Assembly: GCA_015207155.1 (NCBI GenBank)
Contig: JADEXK010000003.1
Location: 1 to 64,000, forward strand
Reading direction: 5' to 3'
Source: Nostocales cyanobacterium LEGE 11386
GTDB taxonomy: Bacteria; Cyanobacteriota; Cyanobacteriia; Cyanobacteriales; Nostocaceae
DNA length: 64,000 bases
The position numbers were made by a program, and so were the translations under genes. This document shows, one piece after another, positions 36,113 to 45,291 of the stretch. The notes under the pieces are model-generated. The model was not told the origin of the DNA. It made no database searches and saw only the letters and a program-made list of their open reading frames with translations. Position 1 is the stretch's first letter; each line of letters opens with the position of its first letter.

Positions 36113-37291
36113 ATGCAACCTCGGCAAAGCATCATTGAAATTTTTTCAACTTTCGTGCAATTTGACGGAGACCGTTTCAGTCGTTGGGCGATGGAATCGC
36201 GATTGCGTCGCAGCATCCAAAGTTGTTTAAACCAAACACCAAAAGAAAGTTCAGAATATTTTTGGGTCTTGTATTGGTATAAGTTTTGGCAAATTTCCGA
36301 AACAAAATTACTAGCCAAGCAACATCTCGCCGCTTACTTACAAGAACCCTGCTATTGGACTTCCCAAAAAACGGTTGCTAACTTTGTCAGTACTCAGTAC
36401 AAACTTGCAGACTGTTTTCAAATTGCGATCGCCCAAATTGATCGAGTTTTGAAAGGTTTTAACCCCAGTCAAAGCAGCACACTCAAAAGCTACGCCGGCG
36501 TGATCTTTGGTAGTGCTATCCGCGAAACCTTGCGCCAATGTCGAGAAGTTGATATTTGTACAGATTGGGGTCTGTTACGCAAAATATCGCAAAAGCGGTT
36601 GGAAGAGTCTTTGCAAAATGCTGGTTTATCCCCAGAGACAATTAATACTTACGTTTTAGCTTGGCGATGTTTCAAAACTCTGTATGTCCCTGTAAAAGCT
36701 GGTAACTCCCGCCAACTTTCTCGACCAGATCCTGAGATTTGGCAGGCGATCGCTAAAGCCTATAATTCACAAAGTACTCAGTCAGAAAACCCAGCAAATT
36801 TAGAAAAATGGTTACTCAGTGCGGCGAAAGCAGCGCGTAAATATCTGTATCCCACCCCAGATTCGCTAAATGTCTCCAAAAGTGGTGATGATTCATGGGA
36901 ACTACTCGATAATCTCCCAGGAACACAACAAGAATCCCTCATCCAGGAAATCATCGCCCAAGAAGAAACAGAAAAGCGAACTTCGCAGCAAACTGAAATT
37001 AAACATGTTTTAGCGACGGCGATCGCCCAACTAGATCCACAAGTACAACAAATTCTGCAACTATATTACAGTCAGCAGTTGAATCAAGATGCAATTGCCA
37101 AACAACTAGAAATCAAGCAGTATACCGTTTCGCGACGACTGACAAAAGCCAAGGAAATTTTGCTGCGTTCTTTAGCTAATTGGAGTAAAAATACCCTGCA
37201 TATTTCTGTGACAACAGACCTACTAACAAGTATGAGTACTGTGATTGAGGAATGGCTGCACAACTATTACAGCGCCTCTAACCTATGCTAA
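36113..37291 (+). CDS. Sigma-70 family RNA polymerase sigma factor (group 3-like)
   Basis: The 392-residue protein ends with a region 4 helix-turn-helix: LATAIAQLDPQVQQILQLYY, then LNQDAIAKQLEIKQYTVSRRLTKAKEILL. The N-terminal part is helical and lacks a classic region 2 -10 recognition motif that I can point to, so recognition specificity is unclear. In cyanobacteria such genes commonly precede a DUF1822 gene, as here (85-base spacing). It may read a stress or cell-state signal. An alternative is a non-sigma regulator with a sigma-4 HTH. Confidence 0.75.
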   Translation: MQPRQSIIEIFSTFVQFDGDRFSRWAMESRLRRSIQSCLNQTPKESSEYFWVLYWYKFWQISETKLLAKQHLAAYLQEPCYWTSQKTVANFVSTQYKLADCFQIAIAQIDRVLKGFNPSQSSTLKSYAGVIFGSAIRETLRQCREVDICTDWGLLRKISQKRLEESLQNAGLSPETINTYVLAWRCFKTLYVPVKAGNSRQLSRPDPEIWQAIAKAYNSQSTQSENPANLEKWLLSAAKAARKYLYPTPDSLNVSKSGDDSWELLDNLPGTQQESLIQEIIAQEETEKRTSQQTEIKHVLATAIAQLDPQVQQILQLYYSQQLNQDAIAKQLEIKQYTVSRRLTKAKEILLRSLANWSKNTLHISVTTDLLTSMSTVIEEWLHNYYSASNLC

Positions 37292-37376
37292 AAAAGAGTT
37301 TTGCGTCTGTTGTGCTGGGGAATAGCAATCCCTGGTAAATCCAAAACAAGCTGAAGAGTTCCCCGGAGTATTACCC

Positions 37377-38549
37377 ATGACTGCTAACACCCCTATCATA
37401 AGTTTTGCCTCAACAGACCTGATTTTGGAAATTCCTTCTACTGTAGAACGTCAAGCACGTCTTCACAGTCAATCTTTTTCTCAACCTAGTTCTGGTTATC
37501 AAGCCTATCTCAACGAACTTTGTCTAGGTGCTGTTTTGCCTTGGTTACAAGAGGATTTTACATCCCCAGCCCAGGTTTGGCCAAATACTACAGCTTTATC
37601 TAGTTTTTGGGAACTAGTGAACGGAACCGCAGTCACAGCAGACGCAACTAGATTTATTTTGGTTCCCAGTGAAAATATTGACTCCAGTGAATTGCGTGTA
37701 CCTCAAGAATGGGTAGATTTACCGAGTTGGGCGGGTGATTACTATTTAGCAGTCCAAGTAGAACCCGATGACGGTTATGTCAGGGTTTGGGGTTACTGTA
37801 CTCATGAACAACTCAAAAATCAAGGCAATTATGACTCAGGCGATCGCACTTATACTTTGGATGCGACTGAGATGATTGCTGATATTAGTGTATTAACTGT
37901 GGTACGAAATTTTTGTGCAGATGAAGTCACACGTAGCGCTACTATCCAATTGCCCACCCTACCACAGGCACAAGCCCAAAACCTCATTACCCGGCTAGGA
38001 AATCCAGAAATTATCACCCCGCGTTTAGCTATTCCTTTTCAATTGTGGGGAGGATTAATTGCACATGGCGGCTGGCGACAAAGTTTATATGAACGCCGCA
38101 TAGGGCTACCAGAACAACGGTCAGTGATCCAATGGTTGCAAAGTGGCGTTTCTCAAGTTGCAGAAGCTATAGGCTGGGGAAAATTAAATATGCAGTTAAG
38201 TGCTGCGGGGGCGCGGAGTGTAGAAGAAATCCCACCAGGAGTAACTTTATCACGCCAACTAGCGATCGCCGGGCAATTATATGAACTGTTAATTACACCC
38301 CAAGGCGAACCCGACGCCCCATATTGGCGCTTTGAGTTGCGTAATACTACAGTGGGCGCAGCCATTCCTGGTGGTTTTAAACTAAGACTCCTCACAGAAG
38401 ATTTACAGCCTTTCCCCAACAATGAAGATATAGCCACAACTGCCGTAGAACAACTTTATGTAGAAGTTGCTTTAGAACCAGGAGAAGGCATAGTCTGGGA
38501 AATAGAACCTCTTCCCGACAACTATGACCGAGAAATCCTCAAATTTTAA
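37377..38549 (+). CDS. DUF1822 family protein
   Basis: The 390-residue protein fits DUF1822: YQAYLNELCLGAVLPWLQEDF, DLPSWAGDYYLAVQVEPDDGYVRVWGY, RLAIPFQLWGGLIAHGGWRQSLYERRIGLPEQ, and the C-terminal VEVALEPGEGIVWEIEPLP. The function of the family is unknown. It normally sits between a sigma factor gene and a CHAT/CHASE2 protein gene. Here the third gene is absent and a repeat element follows directly, so the cassette appears cut short. Confidence 0.85.
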   Translation: MTANTPIISFASTDLILEIPSTVERQARLHSQSFSQPSSGYQAYLNELCLGAVLPWLQEDFTSPAQVWPNTTALSSFWELVNGTAVTADATRFILVPSENIDSSELRVPQEWVDLPSWAGDYYLAVQVEPDDGYVRVWGYCTHEQLKNQGNYDSGDRTYTLDATEMIADISVLTVVRNFCADEVTRSATIQLPTLPQAQAQNLITRLGNPEIITPRLAIPFQLWGGLIAHGGWRQSLYERRIGLPEQRSVIQWLQSGVSQVAEAIGWGKLNMQLSAAGARSVEEIPPGVTLSRQLAIAGQLYELLITPQGEPDAPYWRFELRNTTVGAAIPGGFKLRLLTEDLQPFPNNEDIATTAVEQLYVEVALEPGEGIVWEIEPLPDNYDREILKF

Positions 38550-38583
38550 GCTATTCCTAGTGATTATAATCACCAGGGCTAAT

Positions 38584-38764
38584 AATGAAGAGTGCTGAGT
38601 TAAAAACCGCCCGCACTTCGACAGGTAATACAGTGAGCCTGTCGAACTGCTCAGTGACCGCAAGGGATGAGGCTTGTACCGAGTGCGAAAGTTCTTCCTT
38701 CTTCTTCTGACTCAGCACGGGCTAAACGCCCCGCTACCGCTAACAGCACTCAGCACTCTTCATT
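38584..38764. mobile_element. MITE-like element abutting the ilvD stop codon
   Basis: Perfect 17-bp inverted ends AATGAAGAGTGCTGAGT (38584-38600) and ACTCAGCACTCTTCATT (38748-38764) enclose modules shared with 33018-33214. The right end overlaps the stop codon of ilvD (38760-38762). Confidence 0.7.
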
Positions 38765-40604
38765 CGAGCACTTCCAGGTTTCTTACCGCGCCTTGATCCG
38801 CGCTAGTCGCCAGCACTGCATAAGCCTTGAGTGCTGCTGTCACCCGACGCTGCCGGGGCTGTGCAGGCTTCCAGGCATCTTTGCCCTTTGCTTCCATGGC
38901 AGCACGACGGTTGGCTAATTCCTCCGCCGATAGATCCACATTGATGGTGCGATTGGGGATGTCGATCAAGATGCGATCGCCACCCTGAACCAGAGCAATG
39001 TTGCCACCCGCCGCCGCCTCCGGAGAGGCATGACCAATCGAGAGTCCTGAAGTACCACCAGAGAAGCGGCCGTCGGTCAATAATGCACAAACCTTGCCCA
39101 GACCCTTGGATTTAAGGTAACTGGTCGGATAGAGCATTTCCTGCATTCCTGGCCCACCGCGCGGCCCTTCATAGCGAATGATGACTACATCACCCGGTTC
39201 CACCTCATCGTTGAGAATTCCTGTGACAGCAGCATCCTGACTTTCATAAATGCGCGCCCGACCTGCAAACACGTGAATGCTTTCGTCTACGCCTGCCGTC
39301 TTCACAATACAACCGCGTTCAGCCAGGTTGCCGTATAGTACCGCCAGTCCGCCCTCAGTGCTGTAGGCGTGTTCGACGCTGCGGATACAGCCGTTTTCTC
39401 GATCCAGGTCGAGTGAAGGCCAGCGAGTCGATTGACTGAACGCTTGTTGAGTGGGAATCCCCCCAGGGCCAGCTTTAAAGAAGGTGTGGACAGCTGCGTC
39501 ATCGGTACGCATGACATCCCAGCGATCGAGCGCGTCTTTCATCGTCTGACTGTGAACCGTTGGCACGTCCGTGTGCAGCAGTCCGGCACGGTCTAGTTCA
39601 CCGAGAATACCAGGGATACCGCCAGCCCGGTGGACATCCTCAATATGATACTTGGGTGTGTTAGGTGCCACCTTGCAGAGTTGGGGAACCTGGCGCGAGA
39701 GGCGATCAATATCGGTCAAGGTAAAATCGACTCCGGCTTCATGGACGGCGGCCAGCAGGTGCAAAATGGTGTTGGTGGAGCCGCCCATGGCGATGTCTAG
39801 CGTCATGGCATTTTCAAACGCTTTGAAACTAGCGACAGAGCGGGGCAGTACCGATTCATCGTCCTGCTCGTAGTAGCGGCGGGTAATGCTGACAATGGTG
39901 CGCGCGGCGTTGAGAAACAGATCCTTCCGGTCAAAATGGGTCGCCAGCACGGTGCCGTTGCCGGGCAAGGAAAGTCCAATCGCCTCGGTGAGACAGTTCA
40001 TGGAGTTGGCGGTAAACATGCCAGAGCAAGAGCCACAGGTAGGGCACGCGGAACGCTCATACTCTTCGACAACCTCGTCGCTGATCCTGTCGTCCGCCGC
40101 AACCACCATAGCGTCCACCAAGTCCAGTTTGTGTTCCGAGAGCTTCGTCTTACCAGCTTCCATAGGGCCGCCGGAGACGAATACTGTGGGAATATTGAGA
40201 CGCAGGGCTGCCATCAACATACCAGGGGTGATCTTGTCACAGTTGGAAATGCAGACCAAGGCATCAGCACAATGGGCATTGACCATGTACTCGACCGAAT
40301 CGGCGATGATCTCGCGCGAGGGCAGACTGTAGAGCATCCCGTCATGTCCCATAGCAATGCCATCGTCCACGGCGATGGTGTTGAATTCCTTGGCGACACC
40401 ACCGGCGGCTTCAATCTCTCGGCATACCAATTGCCCTAAATCCTTCAGGTGGACGTGGCCAGGTACGAATTGGGTAAAGGAGTTGGCGATCGCAATGATT
40501 GGCTTCTCGAAATCTTCGGTGTGCATTCCGGTGGCGCGCCAGAGCGCGCGGGCACCAGCCATATTGCGTCCCTGGGTGGAGGTTTTGGATCGATAGGTCG
40601 GCAT
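38760..40604 (-). CDS. ilvD: Dihydroxy-acid dehydratase, proteobacterial-type
   Basis: The 614-residue enzyme begins [27 protein letters not shown]. It has the Fe-S cluster cysteines in [11 protein letters not shown] and [18 protein letters not shown], and the C-terminal [14 protein letters not shown] signature. It dehydrates dihydroxy acids in valine, isoleucine and pantothenate synthesis. Length and sequence resemble the E. coli form (about 616 residues) more than the usual cyanobacterial IlvD (about 560). Its DNA is visibly richer in G and C than its neighbours, so horizontal transfer is likely. The stop codon lies inside a repeat element. Confidence 0.93.
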   Translation of the reverse strand: MPTYRSKTSTQGRNMAGARALWRATGMHTEDFEKPIIAIANSFTQFVPGHVHLKDLGQLVCREIEAAGGVAKEFNTIAVDDGIAMGHDGMLYSLPSREIIADSVEYMVNAHCADALVCISNCDKITPGMLMAALRLNIPTVFVSGGPMEAGKTKLSEHKLDLVDAMVVAADDRISDEVVEEYERSACPTCGSCSGMFTANSMNCLTEAIGLSLPGNGTVLATHFDRKDLFLNAARTIVSITRRYYEQDDESVLPRSVASFKAFENAMTLDIAMGGSTNTILHLLAAVHEAGVDFTLTDIDRLSRQVPQLCKVAPNTPKYHIEDVHRAGGIPGILGELDRAGLLHTDVPTVHSQTMKDALDRWDVMRTDDAAVHTFFKAGPGGIPTQQAFSQSTRWPSLDLDRENGCIRSVEHAYSTEGGLAVLYGNLAERGCIVKTAGVDESIHVFAGRARIYESQDAAVTGILNDEVEPGDVVIIRYEGPRGGPGMQEMLYPTSYLKSKGLGKVCALLTDGRFSGGTSGLSIGHASPEAAAGGNIALVQGGDRILIDIPNRTINVDLSAEELANRRAAMEAKGKDAWKPAQPRQRRVTAALKAYAVLATSADQGAVRNLEVLE

Positions 40605-40808
40605 GGCGTATCTTATTCGTCTAAGGTTTCTTAATAGTCTAGACTTTATCGGAAATCAGCAGTCGAAACCAGTAGAATTCTTGTGTTCCCCAAAGTAGTA
40701 GCTTATATCGCCTGGCACTGGAATTTTGCCTTGTTTTGAATGGTAGTTTTATGTATGCGGGAGTAATTATCTCCTACCCCGTTGAACATTTGTCTATCAT
40801 ACAAAGTT

Positions 40809-41942
40809 ATGGTTTCTGGATTACAAACAAATCAAAATAAAATTGGCGTGGCTGTGATTGGCACTGGTTTTGGTCAAAAAGTCCACATTCCCGGATTAAA
40901 AGCGCATCATCGTACTGAAATAGTTGCTGTTTATCATCGAGATATTAATCAAGCCAAAACCATAGCAAATACCCATAATATTCCCTACGCCTGCGACACA
41001 ATTGCAGATATTCTGGAGTTACCAGAAGTGCAAGCAGTTACTATCGCTACACCACCATTTTTACACTATGAAATGGCCAAAGCTGTGCTGCAAGCTGGAA
41101 AACATTTTTTATTAGAAAAACCCACCACTTTAAATGTCTCAGAAGCGAAAGAACTGTATCAATTAGCCAAACAAAAAGGCGTAATTGCCACTGTAGATTT
41201 TGAATTTCGCTTTGTCCCAGGATGGCAACTATTTGCTGAATTATTGTCTACAGGCTATGTAGGTAATAAACGCCTAATTAAAATTGACTGGTTAGGTTCC
41301 TCTCGCGCCGATACTTCCCGCCCTTGGAACTGGTATTCTTCTCAAGATCAAGGCGGTGGTGCATTGGGGTCTTTAGGTTCCCACGCCTTCGATTACATTT
41401 CCTGGCTATTCGGGCCAGTACGCCGATTAAATGCTCATTTGAGTACTGCTATTCCCACACGAGTTGACCCGGCTAGCGGGGAATCAAAGCCAGTAAACAC
41501 AGATGACACCTGTATGGTATCGCTGGAGTTAGCCGACGGCACACCTTGCCAAGTTGCTATCAGTGCGGTTGTTCACGCATCTAAGACACACTGGGTAGAA
41601 GTTTATGGCGATCGCGGTACTTTAGTTATAGGTAGTGAAAATCAAAAAGATTATATACATGGATTTCGGGTTTGGGGTTCTCAGCCAGGTCAACCTCTAC
41701 AAGAAATTGCCATACCCAGCCGATTAATATTTCCTCAAAATTATGCTGATGGACGCATTTGTGCATTTATTCGTGTAGTAGACCAATGGATGCAGGGAAT
41801 TGAGCGCCAGCAAGAAATAGTACCATCATTGCGAGAAGGAGTTTATTCTCAGTTATTAATGGATTTATCTCATGAATCTCATACAACATCAAATTGGGTA
41901 AATGTCCCCAGCTTGGCAGAATTCCTGAATGAAATTCACTAA
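40809..41942 (+). CDS. Gfo/Idh/MocA family oxidoreductase
   Basis: The protein is 377 residues from ATG 40809; an upstream TTG in frame is less likely. The N-terminal Rossmann fold has VAVIGTGFGQKVHIPGL, and the family motif is FLLEKPTTLN near residue 110. The C-terminal beta-sheet domain begins DQGGGALGSLGSHAFDYISWL, which holds the catalytic-region His. Family members oxidise or reduce sugars, inositol or related compounds with NAD(P). The substrate is unknown. It is divergent from ilvD. Confidence 0.88.
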   Translation: MVSGLQTNQNKIGVAVIGTGFGQKVHIPGLKAHHRTEIVAVYHRDINQAKTIANTHNIPYACDTIADILELPEVQAVTIATPPFLHYEMAKAVLQAGKHFLLEKPTTLNVSEAKELYQLAKQKGVIATVDFEFRFVPGWQLFAELLSTGYVGNKRLIKIDWLGSSRADTSRPWNWYSSQDQGGGALGSLGSHAFDYISWLFGPVRRLNAHLSTAIPTRVDPASGESKPVNTDDTCMVSLELADGTPCQVAISAVVHASKTHWVEVYGDRGTLVIGSENQKDYIHGFRVWGSQPGQPLQEIAIPSRLIFPQNYADGRICAFIRVVDQWMQGIERQQEIVPSLREGVYSQLLMDLSHESHTTSNWVNVPSLAEFLNEIH

Positions 41943-42104
41943 ACAAATTAGCTTGTAATTAAGCAATTTAAGTAAATTGTGTAATTTAGCTGGCTCTCAG
42001 GGTTTATTAGTAATAAAAAATCTCATGTCGTCACACAGATTATTTTTACCTTTATTCCCTGAAGAGCCATTTAGCTTCTATTTACCTGAAGCTATTAGCA
42101 GCGA

Positions 42105-42338
42105 TTAGTAATATACACCAACGCTGAATGACTTGGCTAAGTAGGTGATATGCTCAACGCTATAGGTGATGACAAAGGCTTCAGCTAGCTTAGTCAGTGT
42201 GGAAATATCGCTGACAGGATTGTAGGTGCTTCCGCCGGAGATAGAATCTACATCGTTGAGTTCTTGAAGAAAACTTTCAGAATCTTGAAACAATTCAGAA
42301 CCAGCAGCGTGTAGTTCAGAAAGTGTGATATTTGCCAT
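42105..42338 (-). CDS. Double-glycine leader peptide, bacteriocin/RiPP-like precursor
   Basis: The 77-residue protein begins MANITLSELHAAGSELFQDS and has an acidic leader ending in a GG site (ELNDVDSISGG), the pattern cut by ABC peptidase-transporters. The predicted core of about 41 residues (from STYNPVSD) has no Cys and ends GVYY. A strong Shine-Dalgarno site (AGAGGAG) lies 8-10 bases before the ATG. No modifying enzyme or transporter is adjacent, so this is an orphan; another small secreted protein class is possible. Confidence 0.6.
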   Translation of the reverse strand: MANITLSELHAAGSELFQDSESFLQELNDVDSISGGSTYNPVSDISTLTKLAEAFVITYSVEHITYLAKSFSVGVYY

Positions 42339-42541
42339 AAATTAGCTCCTCTAGCATTTGTTGCTAGTCGATGAAGTTAGTGAACAATTAAGCTGTGTTT
42401 TGCTTAACTGTTACTGCTATTTTTATTCATCAAACTATAGTAAGTCAAGGACAAAAAGCATTTTAAAAAGACATATATTTAGGGTTTTTGTCTGATTTAA
42501 ATAGCAATTTAATTCTGACAAAATAACTTTTTAATTCTGTT

Positions 42542-42648
42542 TTAATGTGAGTCTCCAACGGAGGCGCACCTGCGAGAAGAGCGAAAGAAATATAATCCTT
42601 TGTACTTTTATTCCTTTGTACTTTTTACTCAGCACTCAGCACTCAGCC
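42542..42648. repeat. Interspersed repeat with GGAGACTCAC end, copy 2 (reverse orientation)
   Basis: It contains GTGAGTCTCCAACGGAGGCG at the left and CTCAGCACTCAGCACTCAGC at the right. It reads as the reverse complement of copies at 25904 and 45292. Confidence 0.7.
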
Positions 42649-42744
42649 TAGACTCTCTAATTCTTTAGTTTCCGCTTCTTGATATAGAATTTTGGCTATG
42701 GCTTGTAGATGCTTCTGAAGTTTTTTCTGATTAGCTGCTTCCAT
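42643..42744 (-). pseudogene. Short relic of a transposase N-terminus (ISKra4-like)
   Basis: The 33-codon frame reads LQKHLQAIAKILYQEAETKE before a stop donated by the adjacent repeat. This matches the conserved start of ISKra4-type transposases and related cyanobacterial proteins (AIA-ILYEET--E-L--L). The rest is gone. Confidence 0.5.
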
Positions 42745-42751
42745 TATTGAT

Positions 42752-42834
42752 TAGACCTCTTGCAAAAGTCATAATTTTTGCGCCTTTCTTTGTGATTTTG
42801 CGTGAAACAAAAAAATATTTATGCAAGAGGTTTA
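42752..42834. mobile_element. MITE-like inverted repeat with CCTCTTGCA ends
   Basis: CCTCTTGCA (42756-42764) mirrors TGCAAGAGG (42822-42830) with partial extension outward. The interior is AT-rich and non-coding. This terminus is common among cyanobacterial insertion elements. Confidence 0.5.
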
Positions 42835-42971
42835 TTGAGTGGGGGTTAATTTCTTCCTTTATTTTCGCTGATTTTCACCCCCGCTTGCTAGTTCATATGT
42901 TCTAGCAATGCTGAGATGCTCCCGATTGTGAACAAGATTATATTGAGTTGGGAGGGGAAAGATTTCCTTTG

Positions 42972-43110
42972 TAGGACTTACGCAAAATACTTCTCTAACT
43001 CTCATTCCTCCGTGTTACGCCATTTGCTACAACGCGGGGAACCCGCGCAACGCAATGGCTCCTCTGTGCCTCTGCGGTTTGATTCTTCCGTAACTTGTGC
43101 GTAAGTCCTA
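42972..43110. mobile_element. MITE with 13-bp perfect inverted ends
   Basis: TAGGACTTACGCA (42972-42984) mirrors TGCGTAAGTCCTA (43098-43110). The ends begin and finish with TA, as in Tc1/IS630 elements. The 139-bp length and lack of coding potential fit a MITE. The middle includes AACGCGGGGAACCCGCGCAA, a strong hairpin. Confidence 0.8.
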
Positions 43111-43412
43111 CTTTGGTGCGGCAAAGTCCCAATACATTTGAGTGTACCGAAATTATCGCAGTAGAACGACATATTTAAGAAATGGCGTTGCTGTGTGAAA
43201 GTATGAATTAGTTCAAAGGGTGATAATAGTTACAAAACCAAGCTAGATAAAGGTTTGGACGGTACAGTTGGATAGGTTTGTATGGTTTTAATTGGATAGT
43301 AACTGGGAATGAGTGTCAAGCATGGGTCAAGGAACTTGACAGTTCCATTTGCAATACTTACGTATTGATTGGTGGGGTTGACAGACAAATACTATTAAAG
43401 TTATGCTAATTT

Positions 43413-43428
43413 CAGAATGACTGTTCTG
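43413..43428. promoter_or_regulatory. Putative TetR operator, copy 1
   Basis: CAGAATGACTGTTCTG lies 9 bases before the TetR start codon. Arms CAGAA and TTCTG are inverted repeats. The same pattern recurs at 44046, 46839 and 47323, which supports autoregulation. Confidence 0.6.
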
Positions 43429-43436
43429 GTTTAGCA

Positions 43437-44030
43437 ATGCCTCGACATAAGGAATTCGATCCTGAAACTTGCCTCGACCAAGTTATGTGCTTGTTCTGGC
43501 AAAAGGGGTACCAAGATACCTCAATGGCTGATTTAGTGGAGCATTCAGGTGTGCAACGCTATAGCTTGTATAAAACTTTTGGTGGCAAACAAGAACTGTT
43601 TCAGCGTGCGCTGGACTGGTATCTAAGTACAGTTATCGCTCAACATTTAGCAATGCTTGAGAGAAACAAGCCTGAACCTTCCTTGATGGAGATTAAGCAA
43701 TTCTTTGAGCAATTCATCGAACATCTTGATCATTCCTCTAGTTCATTGAGCTGCCTAATCTGCAATACGGCTGTTGAATTTCCATCTCACGACAAAACAG
43801 TTGTATCTAAGGTTCAGCAGTATTTTGAGCGGCTTCGCCGGAGTTTTGCGCGAGCGCTAAACAGAGCTAGGCAGAATGGCGAAATAGCCGAGAATACTGA
43901 TATTCCGCAGGTGACTGAGTTGTTAGTCGGAAGTGTACTTGGTATGACAACGTATGCGCGATCGCCTGCTCCCAGGAAGAATGTTCAAGCTTACGTTAGA
44001 GGCATTATCAAAATGTTAGAGTACCTTTAA
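43437..44030 (+). CDS. TetR/AcrR family transcriptional regulator
   Basis: The 197-residue protein has the TetR DNA-binding helix-turn-helix: CLFWQKGYQDTSMADLVEHSGVQRYSLYKTFGGKQELFQRAL. The C-terminal ligand domain is all-helical with a GSVLGMTTYARSP segment. Genes of this type usually repress neighbours and respond to a small molecule. A palindrome directly upstream and another just before the next gene suggest it controls itself and the SRPBCC-DUF2892 genes. Confidence 0.9.
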   Translation: MPRHKEFDPETCLDQVMCLFWQKGYQDTSMADLVEHSGVQRYSLYKTFGGKQELFQRALDWYLSTVIAQHLAMLERNKPEPSLMEIKQFFEQFIEHLDHSSSSLSCLICNTAVEFPSHDKTVVSKVQQYFERLRRSFARALNRARQNGEIAENTDIPQVTELLVGSVLGMTTYARSPAPRKNVQAYVRGIIKMLEYL

Positions 44031-44045
44031 TTTTTTGCTTTATTC

Positions 44046-44061
44046 CAGAATAGTTGTTCTG
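44046..44061. promoter_or_regulatory. Putative TetR operator, copy 2
   Basis: CAGAATAGTTGTTCTG lies 38 bases before the SRPBCC gene start at 44099, between the TetR gene and that gene. Confidence 0.6.
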
Positions 44062-44098
44062 ATATTTTCCAATCAATACTAACCACAGGAACCAAATC

Positions 44099-44527
44099 AT
44101 GAGACAAACTGTAGTCGCCGAACAAGAAATATCGGGGAAAACCGATGCGATATGGGAAACGATCAGTGCAGGTGGAAATGTGCATAAATGGTTTCCCATG
44201 GTCATTCACAGTTGCCAACTGCAAGGAACAGGTGAAGGAGCTTCCCGATTTTGCACCATGGCCGATGGCAACGAACTCGAAGAAAGAATTGTTGAAGTTA
44301 ATCACGCTGCACGTCGATTTCGTTATACAGTTGATAAACATCCACTTCCAGCAAAAGATGTTATTGCTTTCATCGAAGTCAAAAACGCTGGCGACGGACG
44401 CACTTTCATTTCCTGGGGTGCTGAATTTGAAGCTAGTGAAGAGGCTGTTCCTCAAGTCAAAGAGACCATTCATGGACTTTACATGCAAGGCATCCAGAGC
44501 CTGGAAGCTTATCACAATGCAAATTAA
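44099..44527 (+). CDS. SRPBCC (START-like) family protein
   Basis: The 142-residue protein fits the polyketide cyclase/dehydrase-like SRPBCC fold: EISGKTDAIWETIS at the N-terminus, GEGASRFCTMADGNELEERIVE in the middle, and a long C-terminal helix (VKETIHGLYMQGIQSLEAY). The fold makes a hydrophobic pocket that binds or transforms lipids and aromatics. There is no catalytic motif to name. The preceding palindrome suggests control by the TetR protein. Confidence 0.82.
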   Translation: MRQTVVAEQEISGKTDAIWETISAGGNVHKWFPMVIHSCQLQGTGEGASRFCTMADGNELEERIVEVNHAARRFRYTVDKHPLPAKDVIAFIEVKNAGDGRTFISWGAEFEASEEAVPQVKETIHGLYMQGIQSLEAYHNAN

Positions 44528-44653
44528 CAGTTATTCAGTTTCATCACTAGTGAAACATTACACCAGTTGCTAGCAAGAATTGGTGGCGAGTTTAAGTTCC
44601 TCATCATACGCCTGCTCACTGTTCACTGTTCCATTTTCACAGGAGAAATAGCT

Positions 44654-44899
44654 ATGTCTGTGCTTAAAGCCTTAACAACTCGAAATGTCGGAAAAATTGA
44701 TCGCATCATCCGTGCCTTCCCTACTTTGATTGTTGCTTATTTGCACTTTACGGGCGTGATTTCAGGTTGGCTCAGCATTGTTTTAGGGGTTTTAGCTTTA
44801 ATGCTGTTGTTAACGAGTATTATGGGTTCATGCTCTATCTATTATTTCCTGGGATATTCAACCTGTCCCATCAAAAAGTCAAGAAGAAACATGGAGTAG
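44654..44899 (+). CDS. DUF2892 small membrane protein
   Basis: The protein is 81 residues from ATG 44654, preceded by a clear AGGAGA ribosome binding site; the longer frame upstream is not supported. Two hydrophobic helices (AFPTLIVAYLHFTGVISGWLS and LGVLALMLLLTSIMG) match DUF2892, the membrane part also found in YgaP-like rhodanese proteins. A short C-terminal tail has Cys residues (GSCSIYYFLGYSTCPI). Its role is unknown; it follows the SRPBCC gene. Confidence 0.75.
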   Translation: MSVLKALTTRNVGKIDRIIRAFPTLIVAYLHFTGVISGWLSIVLGVLALMLLLTSIMGSCSIYYFLGYSTCPIKKSRRNME

Positions 44900-44997
44900 A
44901 ACTGAAAGCGTGTGATCGCAGGTTGACACAGCAGAAATATTCGGTGGTGTCACAGTAGACATCTCCAGAAATTAAATATGCGTTATCCAAAAACCTT

Positions 44998-45035
44998 GTA
45001 GAGACGTAGCAGTGCTACATCTCTACATTCTTTTT
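44998..45035 (+). terminator. Possible terminator after the DUF2892 gene
   Basis: GTAGAGA.GTAGC pairs with GCTAC.TCTCTAC around AGT, followed by ATTCTTTTT. The palindrome is also a common interspersed repeat in cyanobacteria, so it could serve either role. Confidence 0.5.
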
Positions 45036-45170
45036 CCAAGATGTCTAGTGTATATTTGTCGCTCCTAACCTTAGCTGTTATCCCACTTCTAATATCATCT
45101 GCATCGTATCAGTGGCGTAGACTTCACCGCTATCAATGGTATGGGTGTATTGACTGTGCAAACAATCCTG

Positions 45171-45283
45171 GGCGTTGCATAAATGCGGGATGAATTGAGA
45201 TAATTTGCCAAGGATAAACCTAGATTCTTTGCGACTTTGCGACTTTGCGCGAAATAAAATTCATCTCATTAATCAGCAACGCC
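45171..45283. mobile_element. MITE with GGCGTTGC ends and 8-bp target duplication
   Basis: GGCGTTGC (45171-45178) mirrors GCAACGCC (45276-45283), flanked by perfect direct repeats CAATCCTG (45163-45170 and 45284-45291). The subterminal region GCATAAATGCGGGATGA is shared with the element at 21685. Confidence 0.85.
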
Positions 45284-45291
45284 CAATCCTG

